Of a DNA stretch of 64,000 nt, positions 56,746 to 64,000 are shown in pieces. Position numbers and translations under genes: made by a program. The stretch spans positions 1,116,001 to 1,180,000 of the forward strand of contig CAWFTP010000003.1 of assembly GCA_963818885.1 (NCBI GenBank), written 5' to 3'. Below the pieces are notes generated by a model. The model had not been told where the DNA came from and did not search any database. It saw only the letters and a list, made by a program, of their open reading frames with translations. Each line of letters opens with the position of its first letter. The first letter of the stretch is position 1. The DNA comes from DATFDN01 sp963818885 (GTDB taxonomy: Bacteria; Pseudomonadota; Alphaproteobacteria; Acetobacterales; Acetobacteraceae).

Positions 56746-58565
56746 GCGCATGCAGCCCTCCGAGATAGGCGGTCTGCACCGCATCATTGCGCTGGATCTC
56801 ACCGGGCGTCCCCTCCGCGAGCAGGCGACCCTCCTGCAGCACCGTTATGCGCTCGGCGAGCTCGAAGATCGCATCCATGTCGTGCTCGACGATCAGCAAG
56901 GTGCGGCTGCGCCCGATCTCCTGGATCAACGCCCGCGTGGCGATGCGCTCGGCCGGGCTCATGCCGGCGAGCGGCTCATCAAGCAGGAGCACGTTGGGAC
57001 CGGTCGCCAGCGCGATGCCGATCTCGAGGCGCCGCTTCTCTCCGTATGGCAGCACGCTTACGGGTACATCGGCGCGATCACTGAGGCCCACCGTCTGCAT
57101 CGCCGCCTCAACCTGACGCTCGACCGCCGGAAGCGACGTGGAGGCGCGCAGGATATCGGGGCGAAACAGCCCGCGCCGGCGGGCGAGCGCGGCGACCCGA
57201 AGATTGTCCGCGACCGTCATGTTGAGAAACAGCTGATTGAGCTGATTGCTCTTGCCGATGCCGCGCTGCGCAGTGCGCGTCGCACCGAGCCCGGTGATGC
57301 GCTCCCCGAACAGGCGGACCTCCCCGGCGGTGGGCGGGATCTCGTCAAGCAGCATCTTGAAGAGCGTGCTCTTCCCGGCGCCATTGGGCCCGATCACCGC
57401 GTGGATCGATCCGGTGCGGACGGCGAAGGACACGTCCTCCACGGCATGCAGGCCGCCGTAGAATTTCGATAGCCCTCCGGCGCGCAGCGCCGGTGCATCG
57501 GCGACGGCCCGCACCAATGGGGCAATCAGCGGCAGTTCGGGAGCCGGCGGCGGCACATCGGCCGCCTCGCCCCCCTCTTCTGGAACGCCCGCCTCCGCAG
57601 CGGCGATGCGCCGGCGCACGAACAGCCAGCGGAGCTCACCTGCGATGCCGCGCCGCAGCGCAATGACCAGGATGACGAAGATAAGCCCCAGGATCAGCTT
57701 CCACAGGGCGCCGATCCCCGGGATAACCTGCAGATTATCGCGCAGGTAGAACCAGATCGTTGCCCCGATCAACGGACCGACCAGCGTGCCGACGCCGCCG
57801 ATGATGGTCTGCACGATCAGCTCGCTCGACGTGGCGAGCGAGAAAGCATCGGGCGGCATGTAGCCCTGGAACACGCCAAGCAGCCCGCCCGCGAGGCCGG
57901 CATAGAGCGCGGCGACGACGAAGATCGCGAGCTTGTAGACGGGCACTGAGTGGCCGATCATCGCGGCGCGGGGCGTGTTCTCGCGGATCGCCCGCAGAAC
58001 GATGCCGAACGGGGAATTCACCAGCCGGCGCGCCAGGACGAAGCCAAGGAAGAATATCCCGGCTAGGAGCCAGGTACATCGGCCAGCCTGCCGAGATCGT
58101 CAGGCTGCCGATCGTCGGGAACGGCACGCCGGGCAGGCCGTTCTCCCCGCCCGTGTAGGCGGACAGAGGAGAGAATTCGAGAAAGTAGGCCATCTGCGCG
58201 AAGGCGAAGGTGATCATCGCGAAGTAGATGCCGATGCGGCGGACCGCGAACCAGCCGACGACGACCCCGAAGAGCCCGGCCGCGATGGTTCCGATCAGAA
58301 GGGCAAGCCAGACGCTGGAGAGGACGTTATTGACCAGCAAGTAGGCAGCGAAGAAGCCTCCGATACCAAAGAACGCCGCCTGGCCGAAGGAGAGCAGCCC
58401 GGCTACTCCGAACAGCAGGTCGAAGCCGATCCCGAATAGGCCGATGACCAGCACGCGCTGCATCAGGTCGAAGGACCCGCCGATGTGCGGCAGCACGAAC
58501 GGGGCGACAATCAGCACCGCCGCCAGAACCAGCAGCGGCACAATTGACGCGCGGGCGCTCCTCAT
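56732..58565 (-). CDS. Fused LivM permease and LivG ATPase (frameshifted)
   Basis: The N-terminal LivM half has multiple hydrophobic helices (PLLVLAAVLIVAPFVL, GFDLLFGVAGLLSFGQAAFFGIG). Near 58072-58077 (GGTAC) the frame breaks between GWPMY and LLAGIFFLGF; one extra base explains it. In the second frame the permease ends with a linker into a LivG ATPase: IGPNGAGKST, then LSVLPYGEKRRLEI in the signature position and LLLDEPLAGMSP. Repaired length is about 610 residues. Fused LivM-LivG proteins of about this size are common in proteobacteria. Confidence 0.87.
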
Positions 58566-59437
58566 ACCCGGCCCTCCGACCCGAACAGGCCTTGCGGGCG
58601 CAGCACGAGGAGGAGCGCCATCACCGCATAGAGCATGACCTCCGAGTAGGCGGAGTTGAAGGCACTGGTCAGGCTGATGATCTCGCCCGCGATCAGCCCA
58701 CCGACCACTGCTCCCGGATAGGAGCCGAGGCCGCCGATGACGATAACCACGAAGGATTCGACGAGAAACGTGTCGCCGAGATCGGGCGTCACCGCGACGA
58801 TCGGCGCGTAGAACATGCCCGCGAGACCGGCCGCCGCGACGCCAATAGCGAAGACCAACAGGAAGGCCCGACGGACATTGATGCCGAGAATGCCGACCAT
58901 GCGCGCATCTTCGATCCCCGCGCGCACAACGAGGCCGACCGACGTGCGGTAGAGGATAAGATACAGGGCAATCAGCAGCGCGGCGATGATGCCAATAAGC
59001 TGCAGCCGGTAGGTCGGATAGATCAGGAAGCCGATCTGTGTCGCCCCCTGGCCCCAGCCCGGCACGTCGACGCGCTGGGCTTGTGAGCCGAAGATCGCGC
59101 GCACCGCTTCCACGATGACGATCCCGGCGCCGAACGTCACCAGGATCTGGTCTTCCGGCGGGCGCTCATAGAACCAGCGGATCAGCACCCGTTCCATCAG
59201 CGCGCCGAGGACCAGCATAAAAAGCGCACCCACGACGAGCCCAAGTACGAATGACCCACTCGCATTGGAGACGGCGAAGATGACGTAGGCGCCGACCATG
59301 AAGAGCGCGCCGTGCGCAAAGTTCAGAACGCCGAGCGTGCCCAGGATGATGGTGAGCCCGCTGGCAACGAGCGCCAGGAGCGTACCCAGGGCAAGGCCGT
59401 TAAAGGCCTGTGACAGCAGCAAGGCCCCACTCGGCAT
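58562..59437 (-). CDS. livH: Liv-type ABC transporter permease LivH
   Basis: A 291-residue permease with about eight hydrophobic segments: LALGTLLALVASGLTIILGTLGVLNFAHGALFMVGAY (LivH signature NFAHG), the VERVLIR helix, and the EAA-like loop GLGSYPGAVVGGLIAG. It is first in the operon. Its stop overlaps the LivMG start (ATGA). Confidence 0.92.
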   Translation of the reverse strand: MPSGALLLSQAFNGLALGTLLALVASGLTIILGTLGVLNFAHGALFMVGAYVIFAVSNASGSFVLGLVVGALFMLVLGALMERVLIRWFYERPPEDQILVTFGAGIVIVEAVRAIFGSQAQRVDVPGWGQGATQIGFLIYPTYRLQLIGIIAALLIALYLILYRTSVGLVVRAGIEDARMVGILGINVRRAFLLVFAIGVAAAGLAGMFYAPIVAVTPDLGDTFLVESFVVIVIGGLGSYPGAVVGGLIAGEIISLTSAFNSAYSEVMLYAVMALLLVLRPQGLFGSEGRV

Positions 59438-59618
59438 CGTACCCTATCGGTCTGCTGTTTCAGCTATTCTGATGGCGCTCATTTAGGAAGGAATTCCGAT
59501 AGCGCCTCTTCGCAAGATTTGATAAGGCACTCACGCGGGCCGCTCAAGGCGTATTCCGCGTCTATGGGCGCCGCCAATGCCGCAACTGAGCGGCCCCTTC
59601 ATCTGTGGGAGCAAACGT
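59438..59618. promoter_or_regulatory. Divergent promoter region between livH and the Tat binding protein
   Basis: Both transcription units start here, one towards livH and one towards the binding protein at 59619. The stretch near 59455-59520 is AT-richer. No clear -35/-10 pairs were found by eye. Confidence 0.3.
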
Positions 59619-60959
59619 ATGGGTTTCGAGAAGAATCCGGCGGTCGGGCGCCGCGCGCTGCTGAAGGGCACCGCGGGCCTCGCCGGAACAGCCGCTCTCG
59701 GCGCGGCGCCGCTGAGCCGCGCCTTGGCGGCTGATCAGCCGATCGGCACCTGGCCTGCCGGGGTGTCTGGCTCGACCGCCTTCATCGGTATCACGGTTCC
59801 CCGCACCGGCACGTACGCGGTCGCCGGTGAGGACGAGCTCAAGGGCTACGAGCTCGCGATCGAGCACGTGAACGAGGGCAACCCGACTATTCGCGCGACG
59901 GCGCCGAAAGTGACCCAGGGGCTGTTGGGAAAGAAGCTCATCTACGGAGTCGCCGATTCCGAAGCGAAGCCCAACGTAGCGGTGCAGAACTTCGCCAAGT
60001 TCATCACCGATAACAAGGCAATCATGGTCACCGGGTCATGCTCGAGTGCGGAAGCTGTTGCCAATAACAAGTACGGCCAGCGCGAGCACGTCATCTATTT
60101 GCCGGGCGTGAGCGGATCCAACGACACCACTGGCAAGGACTGCGTGCGCTACTCCTTCCGCACCTGCTTCTACGGCCAGACCTCCTCCGCTGCGCTGGCC
60201 CCGGTCCTCATCAAAGAAATGGGAAAGAACAAGAAGATCGCGTTCTTGACGCCGGATTATACCTACGGCCACACCGTTCGCGCTTCCATGCAGGAGTACC
60301 TTGCGAAAGCGGGATGGACAGTGGCGACCAACCAGGTCTGTCCGCTGGGCTCGCCCGACTACAGCTCCTATCTGCTGAACATTGCCAACAGCGGCGCTGA
60401 CGTCTTCATCAACATCAACTGGGGCAACGACGCGGTCCAGTCGATCAAGCAGGCAAACGGGTTCGGCATCATGAAGAAGATGCCGCTAGTGGTCGCTTAT
60501 CAGGTGCCGTTCATCGCGCGCGACATCGGCGCCGAACTCACCGGCGGCGTATACTCGGCAACCGACTGGTGGTGGACGCTTGAGGACAAGTACCCGCTTT
60601 CCAAGCAGTTCCTTGAGGCGTTCCAGAAGAAGTACAACTACACGCCCGATTGGAGCGCCCAGGCCGGCTATATGAACATCGCTTGCTGGGCGCGCATGAT
60701 TTCCGAGGCAGGCACGTTCAACCCGGTTGAGGTCATCAAGGCCTACGAGAAGGGCGAGCACTTCGACTCGCTCGTGGGCGATGTGTGGTTCCGGCCGCAG
60801 GACCACCAGCTCGTCCGCCCCGTCACGGTCGTTAAGGGCAAGACGCCGTCCGAGATGAAGTCGAAGGACGACTACTGGAGCATTGTCGAGGTCGTTCCCG
60901 GCGAGGGCCTGATGCAGGCCCCAGATGCGTTCGGCTGCAAGCTCGGGCCGTACGTCTAG
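59619..60959 (+). CDS. Periplasmic ABC binding protein with twin-arginine signal
   Basis: The start at 59619 follows GGGAG. A Tat signal GRRALLKGTAGLAGTAALGA precedes a Peripla_BP_6 domain: FIGITVPRTGTYAVAGEDELKGYELAIEHVNEGN, then MVTGSCSSAEAVANN, FLTPDYTYGHTVRASMQEYL and the later CWARMISEAG. A total of 446 residues. It is divergent from the livH operon, so it likely serves that transporter as a second binding protein. Ligand unknown. Confidence 0.87.
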   Translation: MGFEKNPAVGRRALLKGTAGLAGTAALGAAPLSRALAADQPIGTWPAGVSGSTAFIGITVPRTGTYAVAGEDELKGYELAIEHVNEGNPTIRATAPKVTQGLLGKKLIYGVADSEAKPNVAVQNFAKFITDNKAIMVTGSCSSAEAVANNKYGQREHVIYLPGVSGSNDTTGKDCVRYSFRTCFYGQTSSAALAPVLIKEMGKNKKIAFLTPDYTYGHTVRASMQEYLAKAGWTVATNQVCPLGSPDYSSYLLNIANSGADVFININWGNDAVQSIKQANGFGIMKKMPLVVAYQVPFIARDIGAELTGGVYSATDWWWTLEDKYPLSKQFLEAFQKKYNYTPDWSAQAGYMNIACWARMISEAGTFNPVEVIKAYEKGEHFDSLVGDVWFRPQDHQLVRPVTVVKGKTPSEMKSKDDYWSIVEVVPGEGLMQAPDAFGCKLGPYV

Positions 60960-60980
60960 CGGCTGCGGCACCACCCAGAC

Positions 60981-61011
60981 CCCCTCCCCGAAGGGCCCTG
61001 AAAGGGAGGGG
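60981..61011 (+). terminator. Hairpin after the Tat binding protein gene
   Basis: CCCCTCCC at 60981-60988 pairs perfectly with GGGAGGGG at 61004-61011 around a 15-base loop. It lies 21 bases after the stop. No T run follows, so it is a weak candidate for termination or mRNA stabilisation. Confidence 0.4.
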
Positions 61012-61048
61012 TGCCCATGCGAAGCGGCGGGTGACGCGTGTGTACACT

Positions 61049-61077
61049 TTGACCGTCTGTGTGTCGTGGGCTATGTT
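61049..61077 (+). promoter_or_regulatory. Probable sigma70 promoter of the molybdate/tungstate transporter
   Basis: TTGACC at 61049-61054 and TATGTT at 61072-61077 are 17 bases apart, close to consensus. The transporter gene starts at 61107. A small palindrome (GCGA...TCGC at 61080-61092) lies behind the -10, near the start site, and could be an operator. Confidence 0.55.
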
Positions 61078-61106
61078 TGAGCGAATACATCGCCCCCAGA
61101 GGTCTA

Positions 61107-62024
61107 ATGCGCCGTCGCGCGTTTCTCGCCGCTGCTTCGCTCTCTCCAGTGCTCTTCCCACCCCTCGGCCGCGCGGAAGGCGTGGTGAAAGTTGCCTATG
61201 CCGGCTCGATGGGCGTGGTCATGGACAAGGGCCTGGGTCCCGCCTTTGCAACGGCGAACGGCACGCAGTTCCAGGGCACCGGCCAGGGCGCCTATGGGCT
61301 CGCCCGGCTGCTGGCGGCGAAGAAGCTGCAGGCCGACGTGTTCGTGTCCATAACCCCCGGACCGGTCGCGGTTCTGCTAAAGGCCGGCCTGCTCAAGCAG
61401 GCGGGGCCGATCGCCAGCACCGCGATGGTGATCGCCTATAGCCCGAAGAGTCAGTACGCGACCCAGTTCAAGGCAGCCGCCGACGGCAAGGAGCCGTGGT
61501 GGCAGGTCATGCGCGCGCCGGGATTCCGCTTCGGGCGCACCGATCCGGCGACGGATCCCCAAGGGCGCAACATCATCTTCACCATGGAGCTTGCCGAAAT
61601 CTACTACCGCGTCCCGGGCCTCGCGCGCGTTCTCCTCGGCACCGTCAACAACCCGGCGCAGATATTCACCGAGCCCTCGCTCCTGAGCCGGCTCGAGAGC
61701 GGTCAGCTCGACGCCAGCTCCGGCTACCAGAGCGCCGTCATCTCCCACAAGCTGCCCTATATCGCCCTGCCGCCGGAGATAAACCTGTCCGATCCCGCCT
61801 ACGCGGCAAAATGGTATTCGCAGGCCACCTTCCTGCTGCCGACGCCAGACGGCGGAACAACGCAGGTGCAACCGGAACCGCTCGTCTTCTACGCGGGCGT
61901 GCTGGAGGATGCGACCTCGCCCGAGCTGGGGCGGAAGTTCGTCGAGTTCCTGACCACGCCGCAGGGCCAGCAGATACTGCAACAGCACGGCTATGGGCCG
62001 CCAAAGGGAAGTGTGCTCGGGTGA
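61107..62024 (+). CDS. Periplasmic binding protein, molybdate/tungstate type
   Basis: A 305-residue protein with an N-terminal export signal (MRRRAFLAAASLSPVLF). The family 1/ModA-WtpA fold follows: VVKVAYAGSMGVVMDKGLGPAF, with QADVFVSITPGPVAVLLKAGLL and a late GRKFVEFLTTPQGQQILQQHGYG. The AGS and SxTP turns resemble the oxyanion-binding segments of WtpA. Sulfate or another oxyanion is possible. It is first of three overlapping genes. Confidence 0.8.
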   Translation: MRRRAFLAAASLSPVLFPPLGRAEGVVKVAYAGSMGVVMDKGLGPAFATANGTQFQGTGQGAYGLARLLAAKKLQADVFVSITPGPVAVLLKAGLLKQAGPIASTAMVIAYSPKSQYATQFKAAADGKEPWWQVMRAPGFRFGRTDPATDPQGRNIIFTMELAEIYYRVPGLARVLLGTVNNPAQIFTEPSLLSRLESGQLDASSGYQSAVISHKLPYIALPPEINLSDPAYAAKWYSQATFLLPTPDGGTTQVQPEPLVFYAGVLEDATSPELGRKFVEFLTTPQGQQILQQHGYGPPKGSVLG

Positions 62025-62770
62025 GCCTGCGCCTGCTCGGTCCGCTCGCGCTCGTGCTGCTCGCGGCGCCGTTCGCGACGTTGGTTGGAGTCACCGATTG
62101 GCATGCCTTTGCGTTGTCGGGGACCGACTGGGCGTCGGTCGCGACGTCGCTCGGCTACACCAGCCTCGCGATGGTGGTGGTGGTCGCGCTCGGCACGCCG
62201 CTCGCTTGGTGGCTCGCCCGCCACGAGTTCCGCGGCAAGACGGCGGCGGAGGCTTTGGTGCTGGTGGCGCTGCTGACGCCGCCTCTTGCGCTCGGCATTC
62301 TGCTTACTTCGCTGACCGGTCCCTATAGCATCTTTGGCGCGGCGCTCGAGCGGCTAGGCGTCAGCCTCACCAATACGGCAGGCGGCTTCGTGCTTGCTCA
62401 GGTCTACGGCGCGATGCCGTATTACGTGCTCGCCGCGCGGGGCGCGTTCGAAGGCGTGGCGCGCGATCTTGAACGGATCGCGCTCACGCTCGGCAAGGAG
62501 CCGTGGCAGGTGTTCCTGACCGTGACGCTGCCGCTCGCGCGGATCGGGCTCGCGGCGGCGTTCGCTCTCGCCTGGGTGCGCGCGCTGGGCGAGTTCGGGA
62601 CGGCGCTCATCATCGCGTATTACCCGCACGGCATCCCGGTGCAGCTCTGGGTCAATCTGCAGGACCAGGGATTGAATGCGGTCTACCCGCTGCTCTGGGT
62701 GTTTTTCGCCGCGGCATTGCCACTACCGCTTTGGCTGGGCCTCACCGCGCGACGGGGGGTACGCCCATGA
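62021..62770 (+). CDS. ABC transporter permease, molybdate/tungstate type
   Basis: The GTG at 62021 overlaps the binding-protein stop (GTGA). A 249-residue permease with about six helices. The conserved ModB/CysTW loop is ERIALTLGKEPWQVFLTVTLPLA (EAA loop), and then RALGEFGTALIIAYYP, which is typical of molybdate permeases. It is coupled to the ATPase gene (ATGA overlap). Confidence 0.87.
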   Translation: MSLRLLGPLALVLLAAPFATLVGVTDWHAFALSGTDWASVATSLGYTSLAMVVVVALGTPLAWWLARHEFRGKTAAEALVLVALLTPPLALGILLTSLTGPYSIFGAALERLGVSLTNTAGGFVLAQVYGAMPYYVLAARGAFEGVARDLERIALTLGKEPWQVFLTVTLPLARIGLAAAFALAWVRALGEFGTALIIAYYPHGIPVQLWVNLQDQGLNAVYPLLWVFFAAALPLPLWLGLTARRGVRP

Positions 62771-63850
62771 GCGAAGCACGGATCGTTTCGTTTCCCGCCG
62801 CCCAGGTGCTCGAGGAGGAGGCGCCATCCCCGCCGATGCCGAGCATCGCCATCGACTACCGGCTGGTTCGTCCTGTGCCGGTCGACGCGCGCTTCACCGT
62901 TCGCGGGCTGACCGTACTGCTAGGACTCAGCGGTGAGGGCAAAACGTCGCTCCTGGAGGCGATCGCGGGTCTGCTGCCCGCCGACGGCATGCCGTTTCGC
63001 GGCATGCCGGCGCAACGCCGTGCGATCGGTTATCTGCCGCAGGGCTTCGCACTCTTTCCGCACCTCCGCGCCTGGGAGAATGTCGCCTACCCGCTGCCGC
63101 GTGGACGCGGACGACGGGACCAGGCGCTCGCGCTGCTCGCCCGCGTCGGCATGGTGGCGTTCGCCGACCGTCTCCCCGCTGCGCTATCGGGCGGCCAACA
63201 GCAGCGCGTAGCGCTGGCCCGCGCGCTGGCCCGCGCGCCGGAACTGCTGCTGCTCGATGAGCCGACATCGGCGCTCGACCCAACGACGCGCGACGAGGTG
63301 CTCGCCGAACTCACCGATGACCTGCGCCGGCTACAAGTTCCCGACACTCGCGGTAACGCACGACGCCCATGTCGCCGGGATGGCCGACTGGGTCGCAGTA
63401 ATGGCGGAGCACCGGATCGCGCAGGAGGGCTCGGCCGCCGACGTATTCGCCCACCCGACAAACCGCGCAGTGGCACGGCTCGCGGGCGTGCGCAATCTGC
63501 TCGCGGGGAGCGTGCGATTGATCGCCAACGGTTGGGCGACGGTGGAGGTCGCCGGCGCCATGCTACGCGCGCCCGCACCGGGCTGGCTTGCCGCGGGAAT
63601 GGCGGTGGACTTGGCGATCCGCTCCGAGGACATCGCGCTAGGAGTGGCCGGCGAAAGCGTGCGGGAGGCAAACGCGCTGACGGTTACTCTGGTGGAGACC
63701 CGCCCCGATGGAGCGGCGCTGCGCGTGCGCACGGCCCCGCCGCTCGCGCTCGACATCCTGCTGCCGCGCTGGGCCCCCGTCCTACCACGCGAGGGATCGG
63801 CAGCGACGGCGCTGGTGCGCGCGGCGTCGGTGCATCTGATGCGGAGGTAA
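62767..63850 (+). CDS. ABC transporter ATP-binding protein, molybdate/tungstate type (frameshifted)
   Basis: Walker A GLSGEGKTS, then LPQGFALFPHLRAWENVAYP, signature LSGGQQQRVALARAL, Walker B LLLLDEPTSALD. Then the frame is lost near 63341, inside VP-TLAVTHD: one extra C turns PTLAVTHD into another frame. Restored, the H-loop AVTHDAHVAGMADW and a C-terminal TOBE-like domain (LLAGSVRLIANGWATVEVAG) complete the protein, about 360 residues as in ModC/WtpC. The uncorrected frame stays open to the window's end. Confidence 0.85.
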
Positions 63851-63858
63851 GCTCGGCG

Positions 63859-64000
63859 TCAGCAGTGCTTCGGCTGCGGCGCGAACTGCACCAGCTTGGC
63901 GTCCATGACGAAGTCGCCAAAGTCCATTGCCATGTCGCCAGCGACCCCGTTCTCCCAATAGCGCATGCCCACTTGGTAGTCGGGCAGCATCGACGTCGAA
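63859..64000 (-). CDS. C-terminal fragment of an EipB/DUF1849-like protein (cut by window edge)
   Basis: The last 46 residues read LPDYQVGMRYWENGVAGDMA, then MDFGDFVMDAKLVQFAPQ, ending KHC. The pattern YENG...MDYGDFxLxxKL is what I remember of the periplasmic DUF1849/EipB family, which helps envelope integrity in Alphaproteobacteria. The gene continues beyond 64000. It is convergent with the transporter ATPase. Confidence is limited by the short piece. Confidence 0.5.
   Translation of the reverse strand, partial: STSMLPDYQVGMRYWENGVAGDMAMDFGDFVMDAKLVQFAPQPKHC

Noticed and set aside
56732..58565. LivM-LivG fusion as a novelty
   Set aside because: Fused permease-ATPase proteins of about 600 residues are known in Liv-type transporters of proteobacteria.

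Overview
The window is a GC-rich (roughly two thirds G+C by eye) bacterial chromosome segment with dense, mostly short-spaced genes. Gene orders such as gatC-gatA-gatB divergent from ruvX, and rpmF-plsX-fabH, together with many Tat-type signals, CoA-ester catabolism and Liv-type transporters, suggest an alphaproteobacterium of the Rhodospirillales/Acetobacterales type. That placement is inference from gene content. I found no rRNA, tRNA, CRISPR array, insertion sequence or prophage.

Region by region. 0.2-1.5 kb: a sugar-type ABC binding protein. 1.8-16 kb: an aromatic/acyl-CoA catabolic island. It holds an SDR, a PhzS-like flavin monooxygenase, a 2-aminobenzoate/benzoate-CoA ligase joined to an EthD-like domain, an arylformamidase-like hydrolase, a NIPSNAP protein, a second SDR, a fatty-acyl-CoA synthetase, an HtrA-like pseudoprotease, boxC and boxB of the aerobic benzoyl-CoA epoxide pathway, a class III CoA-transferase and an acyl-CoA dehydrogenase. 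16-17.6 kb: a DUF6197-like protein and a KirBac-type potassium channel. 17.6-22.3 kb: gatBAC, ruvX and cobalt uptake genes cbtAB. 22.5-28.5 kb: a second flavin monooxygenase, a small monooxygenase-fold protein, an ACMSD-like amidohydrolase, a DUF924 protein and a heavily frameshifted FAD/Fe-S oxidoreductase. 28.7-33.7 kb: a PEP-CTERM surface protein, a class V aminotransferase, an ATP-dependent DNA ligase and an AsmA-like protein. 33.7-38 kb: rpsD, prfC, a cysteine synthase and a secreted protein. 37.9-41.8 kb: a three-subunit molybdenum hydroxylase with a MoaD/ThiS-like protein. 42-48.6 kb: small lipoproteins, a hydrolase, a sulfotransferase, a CBS protein, a lytic transglycosylase, a nucleotide-sugar reductase, an SDR, two tandem paralogous lipoproteins and def. 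48.6-51 kb: fabH-plsX-rpmF. 51.1-59.4 kb: one long minus-strand run, livH-livMG-livF-binding protein followed by a MetE-like barrel protein, an F420-type oxidoreductase with a Tat signal, an SDR and a DsbA-like isomerase. 59.6-61 kb: a divergent Tat-dependent binding protein. 61-63.9 kb: a molybdate/tungstate-type ABC transporter. The right edge holds the end of an EipB/DUF1849-like gene.

The most unusual property of the sequence is a set of about sixteen frameshifts spread over eleven unrelated genes, including the housekeeping gene gatB. In every case reading is restored by removing one base, and five of the sites lie in a GTACC/GGTAC context. This looks like insertion-type sequencing error rather than gene decay, so the broken genes are annotated here as repaired reading frames. 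Biologically, the best leads are the 1.8-16 kb Box/aminobenzoate island, which lacks boxA in this window, and the 51-61 kb transporter-plus-oxidoreductase operon.
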